A stretch of DNA of 64,000 nt, from assembly GCA_029260615.1 (NCBI GenBank), contig JAJDCX010000084.1, forward strand, positions 1 to 64,000, written 5' to 3'. Both the position numbers and the translations under genes were made by a program. Of this stretch, positions 1 through 8,471 are shown piece after piece. The notes under the pieces are model-generated. The model was not told the origin of the DNA, ran no database searches, and saw only the letters and a program-made list of their open reading frames with translations. Positions within the stretch are counted from its first letter, which is position 1, and every line of letters starts with the position of its first letter. Source of the stretch: Phycisphaeraceae bacterium. Lineage in GTDB: Bacteria > Planctomycetota > Phycisphaerae > Phycisphaerales > Phycisphaeraceae.

Positions 1-822
1 TTCAATCTCGCCGTAGTGTTTCATGGTGTCGTGATCGACGTCACCACAAAGCTCGACCTTCACCTCGCGGAACGGGGCGAAGCGATCGACGATCCCCGAC
101 AGGCTGCCGTCGTAGATCAGCCCGCCCTTATGAATCATCACGACCCGGTCGCACAGCGCGGTGATGTCGGCCATGTAGTGGCTGGTCAACAGGATAGATG
201 CGCCGTGTTTGCTGTTGTAGTCCCTTAGAAAATTTCGCACGGCTGTCTGAGCATTGACATCAAGTCCAAGGGTTGGTTCATCGAGGAACAAGACCTTGGG
301 GTGGTGCAACAGGGCCGCCATCAGCTCACACTTCATGCGTTCGCCTAAGGAGAGTTTGCGCACCGGGCGGGTCAGCTCATCACCGATAGAGAGCATGTCC
401 GCCAGCTCGTCGATGCGGAGTTTGGCTTCGGCTTCGGGTAGGCCGTAGACCGCGGCGTTGACGCGCAGCGACTCGATCGGCGGGAGGTCCCAGATCATCT
501 GCTGCTTCTGGCCCATGACCAGGGTCATCTGCCGAAGCAAGTCGGCCTTGCGTTTGAAGGGGATCTGGCCCAGCACGCGGACGCTTCCGGTGGTCGGGTG
601 GATCAATCCGGTGAGCATCTTGAGGGTCGTGGTCTTGCCGGCACCGTTGGGGCCCAGGAAACCGACCACCTCCCCGGGCTCGATGGCAAAGGAGACATCC
701 CTCACCGCCTGGACCATCCGGTACTTGCGTTTTACGAAGTGTCGCAGCGTGCCGACCATCCCCGGCTGCTTGTCTGCGACGGCGAAGGTCTTGCTCAGGC
801 TGTCTACCTCAACGGTTGGCAT
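1..822 (-). CDS. ABC transporter ATP-binding protein (3' end beyond window)
   Basis: ATPase that powers an ABC transporter, probably of the NatA/COG4586 export type; the permease should lie beyond the left edge. About 274 residues are visible, and the protein is cut at its C-terminus by the window edge. Walker A GPNGAGKT is at about residues 57-64, a Q-loop region reads MGQKQQM, the signature reads LSLGERM near 155, Walker B is LFLDEPTLGLD near 175, and the H-loop histidine is in TSHYMAD. The ATG at 822 gives MPTVEVDSLSK, a normal N-terminus for the family. The gene is divergent from the MscS gene, with about 80 bp between the two starts. The substrate cannot be told from the sequence. Confidence 0.93.
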   Translation of the reverse strand, partial: MPTVEVDSLSKTFAVADKQPGMVGTLRHFVKRKYRMVQAVRDVSFAIEPGEVVGFLGPNGAGKTTTLKMLTGLIHPTTGSVRVLGQIPFKRKADLLRQMTLVMGQKQQMIWDLPPIESLRVNAAVYGLPEAEAKLRIDELADMLSIGDELTRPVRKLSLGERMKCELMAALLHHPKVLFLDEPTLGLDVNAQTAVRNFLRDYNSKHGASILLTSHYMADITALCDRVVMIHKGGLIYDGSLSGIVDRFAPFREVKVELCGDVDHDTMKHYGEIE

Positions 823-903
823 GGCTGGGATTCTAACAGCGAAAGGGGGAGAGTATCGGCACAGACCTTTCCCGCGGGATCGACGTCGGCTATAAACATA
901 GTG

Positions 904-2073
904 ATGCGGACACGACCGGCACATCTTCCCAGCGTATTTTTCGCAAAAGTACTGGCACTACTCTTTTTCACATGGCTTGGGCTCACCGCTTATTCGGTGG
1001 CACAGGGCCAGACGGTTGAGTCAGAAACACCCACAGAATCGGTTCAACCCGTGGAGCAGGCCGGGCCCGCGTTGGAAGCGCCGCCTGTGCTGGACCTGCC
1101 CGTCTTTGAAGATGCGACGGGTATCCCGGCGGCCTCGCCCAAGGCTGTGCCGGGAACAATAGTTCGGGATGACATTGACGCCGAGCAGTGGAGCATCACC
1201 TGGATATTCCTGACGATCTGGAACGCCGAGCTTTTCAGTGCCGGCGGCAACCCGATCAAACTGAACCAACTCGTCCTGGCGATGTTGATCATCCTGTTTG
1301 GGGTCTGGATCAGTAAGCGGGTCGCCCGGGTGGTGCGTTACCGTGTAGCGAAGATCCAGCGGATCGATTCGCACGCCGCGGCGGTGGTGCAGACGGTGGT
1401 GTTCAATGCGTTGGTCGTCATCATAGTCCTGGCGGCCATGCCGATCGCGGGTATCCCTACGACGATCTTCACCGTGCTGGGTGGTGCGGTGGCGATCGGG
1501 ATTGGGTTTGGGGCGCAGACTCTTTTTAATAACCTGATCTCCGGGCTGATCATTATGTTGGAGCAGCCGATCCGCCTGGGCGACATCGTTCAGGCTGGGG
1601 AACACGAGGGGATGGTCGACGCGATCAACAACCGCTGCACGCACATCCGCAGAAGCGATGGTGTCGATGTGCTGGTGCCCAACAGCCTTTTCCTGGAGCA
1701 GCCGGTCATCAACTGGACGCTGTCGAACAAAACCGTCCGCGGGTCGGTCGTGGTGGGCATCGCCTACGGCTCGGCAACGGACCAGGTCGCCAAGCTCATG
1801 CGGCAGGCTGTCGATGAACACACACTGATCCACGACCGGCCCGAACCGATCGTTCTGTTCCAGGACTTCGGGGACAACGCCCTGGTCTTTGAGGTTTATT
1901 TCTGGGCTAACATCAGGCGCCCCATGGACCTGCGCAAGATCCAGAGTGATGTGCGTTTCCGTATCGATGAACTCTGCCGCGAGGCTGGGATCACGATCGC
2001 GTACCCGCAACGGGATGTGCATCTGGATACGCTCAAACCTTTAGACGTGCGGGTGGTCCAAGGGACAGATTAA
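904..2073 (+). CDS. MscS-family mechanosensitive ion channel
   Basis: Small-conductance mechanosensitive channel of the inner membrane, which releases solutes on hypo-osmotic shock. The start is set at ATG 904 (GTG 901 is an alternative) because it begins a signal-like hydrophobic segment (about residues 12-33), and because longer forms would run into the divergent ABC gene. A proline-rich linker follows, then two membrane helices, then the diagnostic pore helix and beta domain: GGAVAIGIGFGAQTLFNNL, EQPIRLGDIV, and the segment ending VPNSLFLEQPVINW. It is about 389 aa, longer than E. coli MscS because of the N-terminal extension. There is no strong Shine-Dalgarno. Confidence 0.92.
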   Translation: MRTRPAHLPSVFFAKVLALLFFTWLGLTAYSVAQGQTVESETPTESVQPVEQAGPALEAPPVLDLPVFEDATGIPAASPKAVPGTIVRDDIDAEQWSITWIFLTIWNAELFSAGGNPIKLNQLVLAMLIILFGVWISKRVARVVRYRVAKIQRIDSHAAAVVQTVVFNALVVIIVLAAMPIAGIPTTIFTVLGGAVAIGIGFGAQTLFNNLISGLIIMLEQPIRLGDIVQAGEHEGMVDAINNRCTHIRRSDGVDVLVPNSLFLEQPVINWTLSNKTVRGSVVVGIAYGSATDQVAKLMRQAVDEHTLIHDRPEPIVLFQDFGDNALVFEVYFWANIRRPMDLRKIQSDVRFRIDELCREAGITIAYPQRDVHLDTLKPLDVRVVQGTD

Positions 2074-2184
2074 TCTTGAAATAAACCCTGTGCCACGTCG
2101 TTTAGGCATTGTGTATCTGTGCGCTTATCATTACGCCGCAAGCGGACTATTGAGTGAGATTCCTAACCCGTAAGGAGACGTGAG

Positions 2185-2820
2185 ATGAAAAATCACCTGA
2201 GCATCCTGGCCGCCGCAGCGGTCTTTTCTCTGGCGACCGGTGTGACAAGTGCGGCCGAGCGTGTGGACCCTGTGATCGGCGAACCGGCCCCACAATTCAG
2301 CCTCGACGACGTCGTGACCGGGCAGACCATGAACCTCGCGGAGTACACGGGCAAGGTCGTGGTCATCGCGTTCCAGAGCATCAACTGCCCCTGGGACAAG
2401 ATGCGTGAGTCCGGCGGGTACCAGCGTTACCTCTCCCCACTGAGCCAGCAGTACGCCGACCAGAACGTCGTGTTCCTCGCCATCAACGCCAACAAGAACG
2501 AGTCCGTCCAAGAGGTTGGATCGTACCACCAGGAACACGCGCTGCCCTACCCGATCCTCAAGGACACAGACAACATCATCGCCGATGCGTACAACGCACA
2601 AACAACCCCACACATCTATGTGATCGCAGCAGACATGGAGCAGACACTCCTGTACATGGGCGGCGTCGAACAGATCCCCACCAGCCCGGAGGTCTGTGGT
2701 GAGATGGACGAGAACTACCTGGAGCCGGTCCTCACCGCAGTGCTTGCCGGCGAAGAGCTGCCCTACACCAAGACCGCCAGCAAGGGCTGCGGCATCAAGC
2801 GCGTCCACAAGGCCGAGTGA
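2185..2820 (+). CDS. Secreted redoxin (thioredoxin-fold, AhpC/TSA-like)
   Basis: Thioredoxin-fold protein exported by an N-terminal signal peptide (about residues 1-23, ending TSAAE). The fold is marked by GEPAPQFSLDDV, KVVVIAFQSINCPWD and a cis-Pro loop TTPHIYV. The active-site region holds one cysteine (NCPWD) rather than CxxC, as in peroxiredoxin-like redoxins; two further cysteines lie near the C-terminus (PEVCGE, KGCGIK). A peroxidase or thiol-reductase role in the periplasm is plausible but not shown. A strong Shine-Dalgarno TAAGGAG precedes ATG 2185. The gene stands alone and ends before a good intrinsic terminator. Confidence 0.85.
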   Translation: MKNHLSILAAAAVFSLATGVTSAAERVDPVIGEPAPQFSLDDVVTGQTMNLAEYTGKVVVIAFQSINCPWDKMRESGGYQRYLSPLSQQYADQNVVFLAINANKNESVQEVGSYHQEHALPYPILKDTDNIIADAYNAQTTPHIYVIAADMEQTLLYMGGVEQIPTSPEVCGEMDENYLEPVLTAVLAGEELPYTKTASKGCGIKRVHKAE

Positions 2821-2883
2821 CATTGGGCCAAATAGCCGGCGATGTCATTGCCGGTCTTCTCTTTGAATAACTACCCCACTCCA

Positions 2884-2910
2884 ACCCGCGACACCCTCGC
2901 GGGTTTTTTT
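2884..2910 (+). terminator. Rho-independent terminator after the redoxin gene
   Basis: A perfect 8-bp stem (ACCCGCGA / TCGCGGGT) with a CACCC loop is followed directly by seven T residues. It lies 64 bp after the redoxin stop codon and before the sigma factor gene. Confidence 0.88.
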
Positions 2911-3042
2911 ATGCGCCGCTGTCGGCCGATTCGGCGTATGTTCGGTAGTATTGAACCTCCAGGGAATAAATTGTCCCGATTCTCTTGCATCCATTTGAAC
3001 ATTTCACCCACCGCTCTGACATACTAATGAGGCAGCACCACG

Positions 3043-3585
3043 ATGAGTGAAATACACCCGGAAGAGCGGCTTCTGATTGCCCGAGCACATCTCGGCGATG
3101 ACAGTGCATTTGAGGCGATCGTTCATCGTTTCACACCCCGGCTGCTCTGGTATGTGCGTAGGCTGGGCCTGACAGAAGCCGCTGCCGAGGACGTGGTGCA
3201 GAACACCTGGTTGGCCTGCTGGACATCCATGGCCCGGCTCCGCGATGTCCGTCGATTCCGTTCCTGGCTGTATGGCATTACTCGAAACAAAGCGCTGCAG
3301 CACATCGGGGCGATCAACCCTCACGAAACACTCACGGGCGATATCGACCTGCCCACCAAGGAACCCGAGGATTCATTCTTCCAACGACACGGCGAATATC
3401 TCGGTGCCGGGCTCGCCCGCCTACCCATCCTGCACCGCGAAGCGCTAACACTGCGGTTTCTTGAAAACATGAGCTACGCCGAGATTTCTGAAACCACCCG
3501 TGTGAGTGAAGGGACCGTCAAGTCCCGCCTGCATTACGCAAAGGTGGAGCTTCGCCGTCAGATGGAGGTGCTGGCAAATGAATGA
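3043..3585 (+). CDS. ECF-type RNA polymerase sigma factor
   Basis: Alternative sigma factor of the sigma-70 ECF group, 180 aa. Region 2 covers about residues 10-85 (AFEAIVHRFTPRLLWYVRR, AAEDVVQNTWLACW, RSWLYGITRNKAL). Region 4 covers about 125-175 (LPILHREALTLRFLENMSY, then the helix-turn-helix ISETTRVSEGTVKSRLHYA). The ATG at 3043 follows GGCAGCACCACG, a weak ribosome site. The stop codon overlaps the start of the next gene by 8 nt, so the two are co-transcribed and probably translationally coupled. The downstream membrane protein is a candidate regulator of the sigma factor. Confidence 0.92.
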   Translation: MSEIHPEERLLIARAHLGDDSAFEAIVHRFTPRLLWYVRRLGLTEAAAEDVVQNTWLACWTSMARLRDVRRFRSWLYGITRNKALQHIGAINPHETLTGDIDLPTKEPEDSFFQRHGEYLGAGLARLPILHREALTLRFLENMSYAEISETTRVSEGTVKSRLHYAKVELRRQMEVLANE

Positions 3586-3973
3586 AAAACATCAGCCTAG
3601 AATCATCGCGCACGATGAACTCATGATCGACCCCGAGTGTGTTCGTAATATCGAAAGGAAGACTTTTGCCATGATTCAGAACAAACGCCGTCAAGTGGGC
3701 CGGATGCGATGGGTGGTCGCAATCGCCTGGGGCCTTTTTGTAGTAATCCTGATCGTTGGCTCCCTTATCGAGACGACTGCAGGTCACGGTGCGTTGACCT
3801 CAAGCATTGCCATGGCTGCACGAGCGTTGCTTGTGATCTCGCTGTTTCTTACGGGATCGTGGTACGTACGGAGCGTTTATCTACGATTCGACACCATCCA
3901 ACAGGCTTTATCAGCCATACAGGACCGACTTGGGGAACTGCCCCACACAGGGTCGGACACTGATGGCCAGTGA
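3578..3973 (+). CDS. Membrane protein overlapping the ECF sigma gene (possible anti-sigma)
   Basis: 131-aa protein of no recognised family. The start at ATG 3578 overlaps the sigma factor stop by 8 nt. A charged N-terminal cytoplasmic part of about 45 residues (MNEKHQPRIIAHDEL...) is followed by two hydrophobic segments, around VVAIAWGLFVVILIVG and ARALLVISLFLTGSWYV, and a short tail. Position and topology fit a membrane-bound anti-sigma factor or sensor partner, but no zinc-binding anti-sigma motif (HxxxCxxC) is present, so this is inference from context. A weak hairpin (TGATGC/GCATCA, 3971-3989) covers its stop codon. Confidence 0.7.
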   Translation: MNEKHQPRIIAHDELMIDPECVRNIERKTFAMIQNKRRQVGRMRWVVAIAWGLFVVILIVGSLIETTAGHGALTSSIAMAARALLVISLFLTGSWYVRSVYLRFDTIQQALSAIQDRLGELPHTGSDTDGQ

Positions 3974-4013
3974 TGCCGTCCCCGCATCATCTCGATTTTG
4001 TGTATTTACACGA

Positions 4014-4691
4014 TCAACGATTGAAAAGATCAGCCCAGCGGAGACGTGTTGTAATCAGTGTTTTTGACACCTTGCCAAGGCTTGCCCGTCGGGCCAACGT
4101 GTCGTACCCCTGCCAGGCAATCGCTCCCAGCGTCGCCCGACCTTCGTAAGTCATCCGTCGGTACACCCCGCGTAACTCCAACGGGAGGCTCGGCAAGAGT
4201 TTCCGGTTATCTATAAACATTCGATCGGTGCGCTTCACCAATTCACCCATCGCTGCGCGGTACGGCTTGCGCACTGCGAGCATCCCGGCCCGGGGCAACG
4301 AAGCACAGTCACATGAACCGGTTTTCTGATCGCCCTCGCAACCCCGGTCCGTATCCAGCGTCACCGCCTTGACCATCAGCGCCAGGTCCAGTCCGTGGCG
4401 TTCGGCGATGTCTCTGGGCAAGTACACCCGCCCGTCATTGAATACATCTACACGAACGTCGCGCCAAAGACGTGCCAACACAGCGGCCGCGCAGGCTGTA
4501 TCGGATAAGTCGAGCATCTTGATATCGGACACCCCCCGCTCATCCAGCATCTGCCTGATCGGATGGACACACCGGATACAGTCAGCCACCAAACCGTCCC
4601 ATGCCTGGGGATCGGGTGACGGCAGTGGGATATCAATATTAAGTAGCTTCAACACGAACTCCACTAAGCACATCGGCCGACCGATAATCAC
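4014..4691 (-). CDS. Truncated squalene/phytoene synthase homologue
   Basis: C-terminal half of a trans-isoprenyl diphosphate synthase of the squalene/phytoene synthase family (HpnC/HpnD/CrtB-like). The second aspartate-rich site is recognisable as RDVRVDVFNDGRVYLP, and the C-terminal helices follow the family pattern (KRTDRMFIDNRKLL, WQGYDTLARRASLGKVSK). The normal N-terminal part with the first DxxxD site is missing. An in-frame TAA lies just upstream of the GTG at 4691, and the neighbouring glycosyltransferase occupies the DNA beyond. The protein is 225 aa against about 270-290 usually. It is either a decayed gene or a reduced paralogue; without the first metal site normal catalysis is unlikely. 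Confidence 0.6.
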   Translation of the reverse strand: MIIGRPMCLVEFVLKLLNIDIPLPSPDPQAWDGLVADCIRCVHPIRQMLDERGVSDIKMLDLSDTACAAAVLARLWRDVRVDVFNDGRVYLPRDIAERHGLDLALMVKAVTLDTDRGCEGDQKTGSCDCASLPRAGMLAVRKPYRAAMGELVKRTDRMFIDNRKLLPSLPLELRGVYRRMTYEGRATLGAIAWQGYDTLARRASLGKVSKTLITTRLRWADLFNR

Positions 4692-4869
4692 CCTGATTCT
4701 ATGTTACGTCGGTGTGGCTGGCTGTGAGAGGCATCCGGGGCAAGTCGGGGATATTCCCGGGGCCGGTTGTAACGATTATGCCGGTTACACAGTGATAGAC
4801 CTTAACACCGGCCCCCCACTACCCGATGTAACCTGCGAAGACGGCCGGTTATTCACTTGGTTTATCCCT

Positions 4870-6024
4870 ATGCGCATCGCCTTGGACGCACGCACGATCT
4901 ACGCCCCCCAACGCCGGGGGATCGGCAAGAGCCTGCTGGAGCTCTACCGGCACCTGCCTGACGTGCGCCCGGATTGGCGGGTGATCGCCTACCACCGCTG
5001 CAACCAGCCGATCGGCGAGTTGCTGCCCGAGCCTTACGTGCAGCCCCGGATGATCGAGATGCCCGGCGATCGGTTCAATGCATGGGATCGCTTCCGTCTG
5101 CCGTTTGCATGTCGGCGTGACCGTGTGGATGTGCTGCACTGCCCAGCCAACCACTGCCCGGACTGGATGCCGATCCCCACGGTGGTAACGATCCACGACC
5201 TGATCCCCCTGGATATCCCCGAAGGTCAGCCGGTTAAGCCAACCCAGCGTTTCGACCGCTCGGTCCGCACCGCCTGCCGCAAGGCCGCCGCCATCACCTG
5301 CCCAAGCGACTACACCCGGGGCCGACTGATCGGCGATATGAACGCCGACCCGGCCCGCGTGTTCGTCACGCCTTGGGCGGACTTCGGCAAGCCCGCATCG
5401 GTGGACCTTGCCGGGCGCATCAAGATATTTGAGAAGTACCGTGTGGAGCCGCCGTTCGTATTGCACTTCGGTGCAGCCGAACCACGCAAGAACACACGAC
5501 GGGTGATCGAAGCCTGGGCCGGTCTGCGTAAGCAGATCAAGAGCCGTGCCCGCCTGCTTATCGTCGGGCTCGATGCAAAAGCACAGGCCGAGTTGTCCAT
5601 CTGCACCGCCCGGCTGGGGATCGAATCAAGTGTAGCGTTGCACGGCTTCGCCGACGAGGCCGACATCCCCGCGCTGATGCGGATGGCAGACGTGTTGGTA
5701 TACCCCAGCCTGTCCGAAGGGTTTGGTCTGCCGATCCTTGAAGCGTTCGCGGCCGGGACGGCGGTGATTACCAGCGACCGCACCAGCCTGCCGGAAGTGG
5801 CCGGGGATGCGGCGCAGATCATCGACCCCGAAGACTTCAACACCATCACCAAAGCCATGAACAAGCTGCTGACCGACCCGGTGTATCGGCGTGAGTTGGT
5901 CCGGCGTGGGCTCTCGCAACTCAAACACTTCACCTGGCACCGCGCCGCCGAAGCGTTCGCCCTGGCTATCGAATCCGCAGCCGAAACCACTCCACAGAGC
6001 CGCCGCCCCGTGCGTGCCGCCTGA
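4870..6024 (+). CDS. Glycosyltransferase family 4 protein
   Basis: GT-B fold glycosyltransferase of 384 aa, first gene of a three-gene operon. The N-terminus MRIALDARTIYAPQRRGIGK carries the early glycine loop. The C-terminal nucleotide-sugar domain has VLHFGAAEPRKNTRRVIEAW and the diagnostic EGFGLPILEAFAAGTAVITS with the E-x7-E arrangement of GT4 retaining enzymes. Most similar in style to mannosyl/rhamnosyl transferases of polysaccharide biosynthesis; donor and acceptor are unknown. ATG 4870 is chosen because the domain begins there; the reading frame is open further upstream but without family character and antisense to the synthase gene. Confidence 0.9.
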   Translation: MRIALDARTIYAPQRRGIGKSLLELYRHLPDVRPDWRVIAYHRCNQPIGELLPEPYVQPRMIEMPGDRFNAWDRFRLPFACRRDRVDVLHCPANHCPDWMPIPTVVTIHDLIPLDIPEGQPVKPTQRFDRSVRTACRKAAAITCPSDYTRGRLIGDMNADPARVFVTPWADFGKPASVDLAGRIKIFEKYRVEPPFVLHFGAAEPRKNTRRVIEAWAGLRKQIKSRARLLIVGLDAKAQAELSICTARLGIESSVALHGFADEADIPALMRMADVLVYPSLSEGFGLPILEAFAAGTAVITSDRTSLPEVAGDAAQIIDPEDFNTITKAMNKLLTDPVYRRELVRRGLSQLKHFTWHRAAEAFALAIESAAETTPQSRRPVRAA

Positions 6025-6035
6025 CACCCCAACCG

Positions 6036-7340
6036 ATGCCCACACCCAGGCCACAAACCGATGTCCTCTTCATCAGCGAGCAACCGCTTTGGCCGATGGA
6101 CCAGGGCTACCGCGTCCACGGCTGCCAGATGGCGCGGGCCCTTAACGACAGCGGCGTTGCGGTGAAGATGACGAGCCTGCGGGCTACGACTAACTGCGAT
6201 CTTCCCTGGCTGAATGACATGCTGGTTGATTGGCCGAGCGCAGATGCCGCGGACCACCAGTCGTTCCTGGATGGATGGTCCGGGCCGGGCGTCAAACTCC
6301 GTCACAAGCTGGCTAGCCATCAAGCAATCGATTCAAAAGAATTGGCCGGGCTGATCCCCTTGATACGGCAACTCAATCCCAAGGCCGTGATCGCGTTAGG
6401 CCAGCACGGCCCAATTATGCTGCGTGGTCTGCGCAGCGCCTTCCCCGACGTGACGACCCTCTGGTACGCCGCCGATGAGCCGGTGTCTTTCCAGCTTTCG
6501 TGCCTCCGCCGCGAAGGGGTTTTCGCACTGAAGAACCGCGCCTACCTCGCGGGTTTGTACGGCGGGTTGCAGACGTTCTTTGCCCGGGGCCTCGACGGCG
6601 CGATCGGGGTCAGCCCGACCGATACACGCCTGCTTAAATACATCGCCGGCGTGCGCCAGACCGCCACCATCCCCAACGGCGTGGACACGGACTACTTCCA
6701 CCCAAGCGATGCCCGGCCGCAATCCTGTTCGCTGGTCTTCTGGGGCAGATTGGATTTTGAACCCAACGCGGATGCCGTGCGCTGGTTTGCCAAACGTGTC
6801 TGGCCCCGCCTGCGCGATCGCCAACCACAGGCCCGCTTAAAAATCGTCGGCAAGAACGCCTGTGATAAGGTGCGCCAACTCGGTGACATCCCGGGCATCG
6901 AATTCGTCGGCGAGGTGGACGATATCCGAGCCCACGCCCACGCCGCAGCCGCCACCATCCTGCCGATGCGTTGCGGCGGGGGGATCAAGAACAAGCTGCT
7001 GGAAGCCGCCGCGATGGGCCTGCCGATTTTGGCATCACCCAAGGCGGTCAAGGGATTGACATGGGCAAAGAACACCTCGCCGGTACGCCTCTGCCACGGC
7101 CCGGACGACTGGGTGCATCAGATCGAGCGCGTCTGGTATGACGGTGTGTTGGCCAACTCACTGCGCCGCGATGCCCGAGCATGGGTGCTTAACCAACACA
7201 ACTGGCCCAACGCCGCCAGTGAGTTGACTCACTTCATAGAAAGCCTTTCCGGGACCGCGTTAACGGATCACAAGTCCACCGAAATGGACTCATTGAAACT
7301 TTCAACCGCCAACACAAACACTCACCGACGCGCAGCCTGA
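6036..7340 (+). CDS. Glycosyltransferase, Stp1/TIGR03087-like (PEP-CTERM/exosortase associated type)
   Basis: 434-aa GT-B glycosyltransferase beginning 11 bp after the previous stop. The C-terminal half follows the pattern of the sugar transferase family found with exosortase loci: SLVFWGRLDFEPNADAVRWF, a KIVGKNA loop, GIEFVGEVDDIRAHA, and RCGGGIKNKLLEAAAMGLPI. The N-terminus VLFISEQPLWPMDQGYRVHG fits the family's 'PyPp.kGd+iR' start. It probably acts in exopolysaccharide synthesis. No exosortase gene lies in the window, although several PEP-CTERM substrates do. Confidence 0.85.
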   Translation: MPTPRPQTDVLFISEQPLWPMDQGYRVHGCQMARALNDSGVAVKMTSLRATTNCDLPWLNDMLVDWPSADAADHQSFLDGWSGPGVKLRHKLASHQAIDSKELAGLIPLIRQLNPKAVIALGQHGPIMLRGLRSAFPDVTTLWYAADEPVSFQLSCLRREGVFALKNRAYLAGLYGGLQTFFARGLDGAIGVSPTDTRLLKYIAGVRQTATIPNGVDTDYFHPSDARPQSCSLVFWGRLDFEPNADAVRWFAKRVWPRLRDRQPQARLKIVGKNACDKVRQLGDIPGIEFVGEVDDIRAHAHAAAATILPMRCGGGIKNKLLEAAAMGLPILASPKAVKGLTWAKNTSPVRLCHGPDDWVHQIERVWYDGVLANSLRRDARAWVLNQHNWPNAASELTHFIESLSGTALTDHKSTEMDSLKLSTANTNTHRRAA

Positions 7341-7353
7341 CACGGGAACCGAT

Positions 7354-7884
7354 ATGGCCTGGACATCGATGCATTTCGCGGTGGGGATGTGTGGCGGCGC
7401 AGCCGTGATGGCGGTGCCGTGTTTGATCTTGCGCCGCGGCTGGCGTCACATTCCCCTGGCCATGACGTTGGGGGGGGTATGGGCTCTTCTCCCGGACGCC
7501 CCGCGACTCTGGCGGGAAGACTTCACATCCCTGCCCTTCGCCGCCACGCTTGGGGCCAAGGACTTCGAGCTCTGGCTGCACTCCATCGGCAACCTGTTTT
7601 TCTTTCACCGGTCCCTGGACGCCCAACCCAAGGAATTCGCACTATTGGGCCTGGCGATAATCATCGGGCTCTACAACCTCAGCCTCATCGGTATGTTGTG
7701 GCAAAGCCGACGGGCTCGACGCCTCACAATTCGGCAACTCAGTAAATCCCAGCCTGTAAACTCGGCTACTGTCACCGCCACCCCCCCGCCATCTGCTAAT
7801 CCTGCCGAGCCCGTGAGTTCCATCACAGCGCCTCCGACCAACCCAGACAGCAACCCAATCATAGGTCGCATCGGGTCGGGTTGA
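7354..7884 (+). CDS. Hypothetical membrane protein of the glycosyltransferase operon
   Basis: 176-aa protein starting 13 bp after the preceding glycosyltransferase. It begins MAWTSMHFAVGMCGGAAVMAV, a membrane helix with an early histidine, followed by a helix ending in LLPDAPRLW. This resembles the start of metal-dependent membrane hydrolases (YdjM/DUF457-like), but the match is partial. A third helix is near LLGLAIIIGLYNLSLIGML, and the last 55 residues are a low-complexity Pro/Ser/Thr tail. Function unknown; a role in polysaccharide handling is inferred only from the operon. Confidence 0.7.
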   Translation: MAWTSMHFAVGMCGGAAVMAVPCLILRRGWRHIPLAMTLGGVWALLPDAPRLWREDFTSLPFAATLGAKDFELWLHSIGNLFFFHRSLDAQPKEFALLGLAIIIGLYNLSLIGMLWQSRRARRLTIRQLSKSQPVNSATVTATPPPSANPAEPVSSITAPPTNPDSNPIIGRIGSG

Positions 7885-8038
7885 TCCTCTCTAGCCAACC
7901 ATAAAAATATCCCCCAAGCTCCCAAGATTCTCTATGTTTCAGGGCAAGGCCGATGTATAGTTAATGTCACGCCGGGGGGACATGTGGCGCGTGGTATACA
8001 GTTCTGTGGGGGACACATCTCAAGGAAGGTGACCCGGC

Positions 8039-8335
8039 ATGGATGGCCCACGCGGTGAAACTTGGTGTTTCAAAGTCAACTGTCCCCACGCAGAACGGGT
8101 GTATCTCGTCAAAGAACACCCCGGCGGCAAGTCTTGGGAGTTAATGACATCTCAAGGCTTGGGCAACTGGGCGGTGGAGGCACGATTAATACCCGGGCGG
8201 TACCGGATGACCTACTTCATCGCCGAGGGCACGACCTACTTCAACGGCGGATCGTTCGGCCTGGCCGGCACCCGCTTGGGCAAACCCGACCCCGATGTGT
8301 TTGTCGAACCCCTGGAGCATCCCCAGCCCGCATGA
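8039..8335 (+). CDS. Small protein resembling a glycogen-binding (CBM48/isoamylase-N-like) domain
   Basis: 98 aa, preceded by the ribosome site AAGGAAGGTGA 7 nt before ATG 8039. The order of features matches the Ig-like glycogen-binding module: VYLVKEHPGGKSWELMTSQG, then GNWAVEARLIPGRYRMTYFI, then a GTTYFNGG turn. The whole protein is this one domain, with no signal peptide or catalytic part. A role in sensing or binding alpha-glucan in the cytoplasm is plausible. The similarity is by pattern only; it could be another small beta-sandwich. Confidence 0.5.
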   Translation: MDGPRGETWCFKVNCPHAERVYLVKEHPGGKSWELMTSQGLGNWAVEARLIPGRYRMTYFIAEGTTYFNGGSFGLAGTRLGKPDPDVFVEPLEHPQPA

Positions 8336-8357
8336 CACAACACACCGCTCCCGCTTT

Positions 8358-8447
8358 CGAGCCGCGGACCGAGCCGACCCTTCTGACGCGATGTCAGAAC
8401 CCTCAAACACTGTTTGGTGGCCTGGCAACCTCCGCGGCTCGGCTTTT
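8358..8447 (+). terminator. Nested hairpin, possible terminator or structured RNA
   Basis: An outer perfect 11-bp stem (CGAGCCGCGGA at 8358-8368 with its complement at 8431-8441) encloses a perfect 7-bp hairpin TTCTGAC-GCGAT-GTCAGAA (8381-8399). The outer stem runs into GCTTTTTG. It begins 23 bp after the stop of the small glycogen-binding-like gene. The T tract fits a terminator, but the 62-nt enclosed region is large for one. Confidence 0.45.
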
Positions 8448-8471
8448 TGAATTAGCGATCGGGAATCGGGC

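Noticed and set aside
598-903. Upstream extension of the MscS gene
   Set aside because: It is antisense to the ABC ATPase, which has full motifs; a signal-like N-terminus begins at 904.
4369-4869. Upstream extension of the first glycosyltransferase
   Set aside because: The extra 167 codons lie mostly antisense to the synthase homologue and carry no domain; the GT4 domain starts at ATG 4870.
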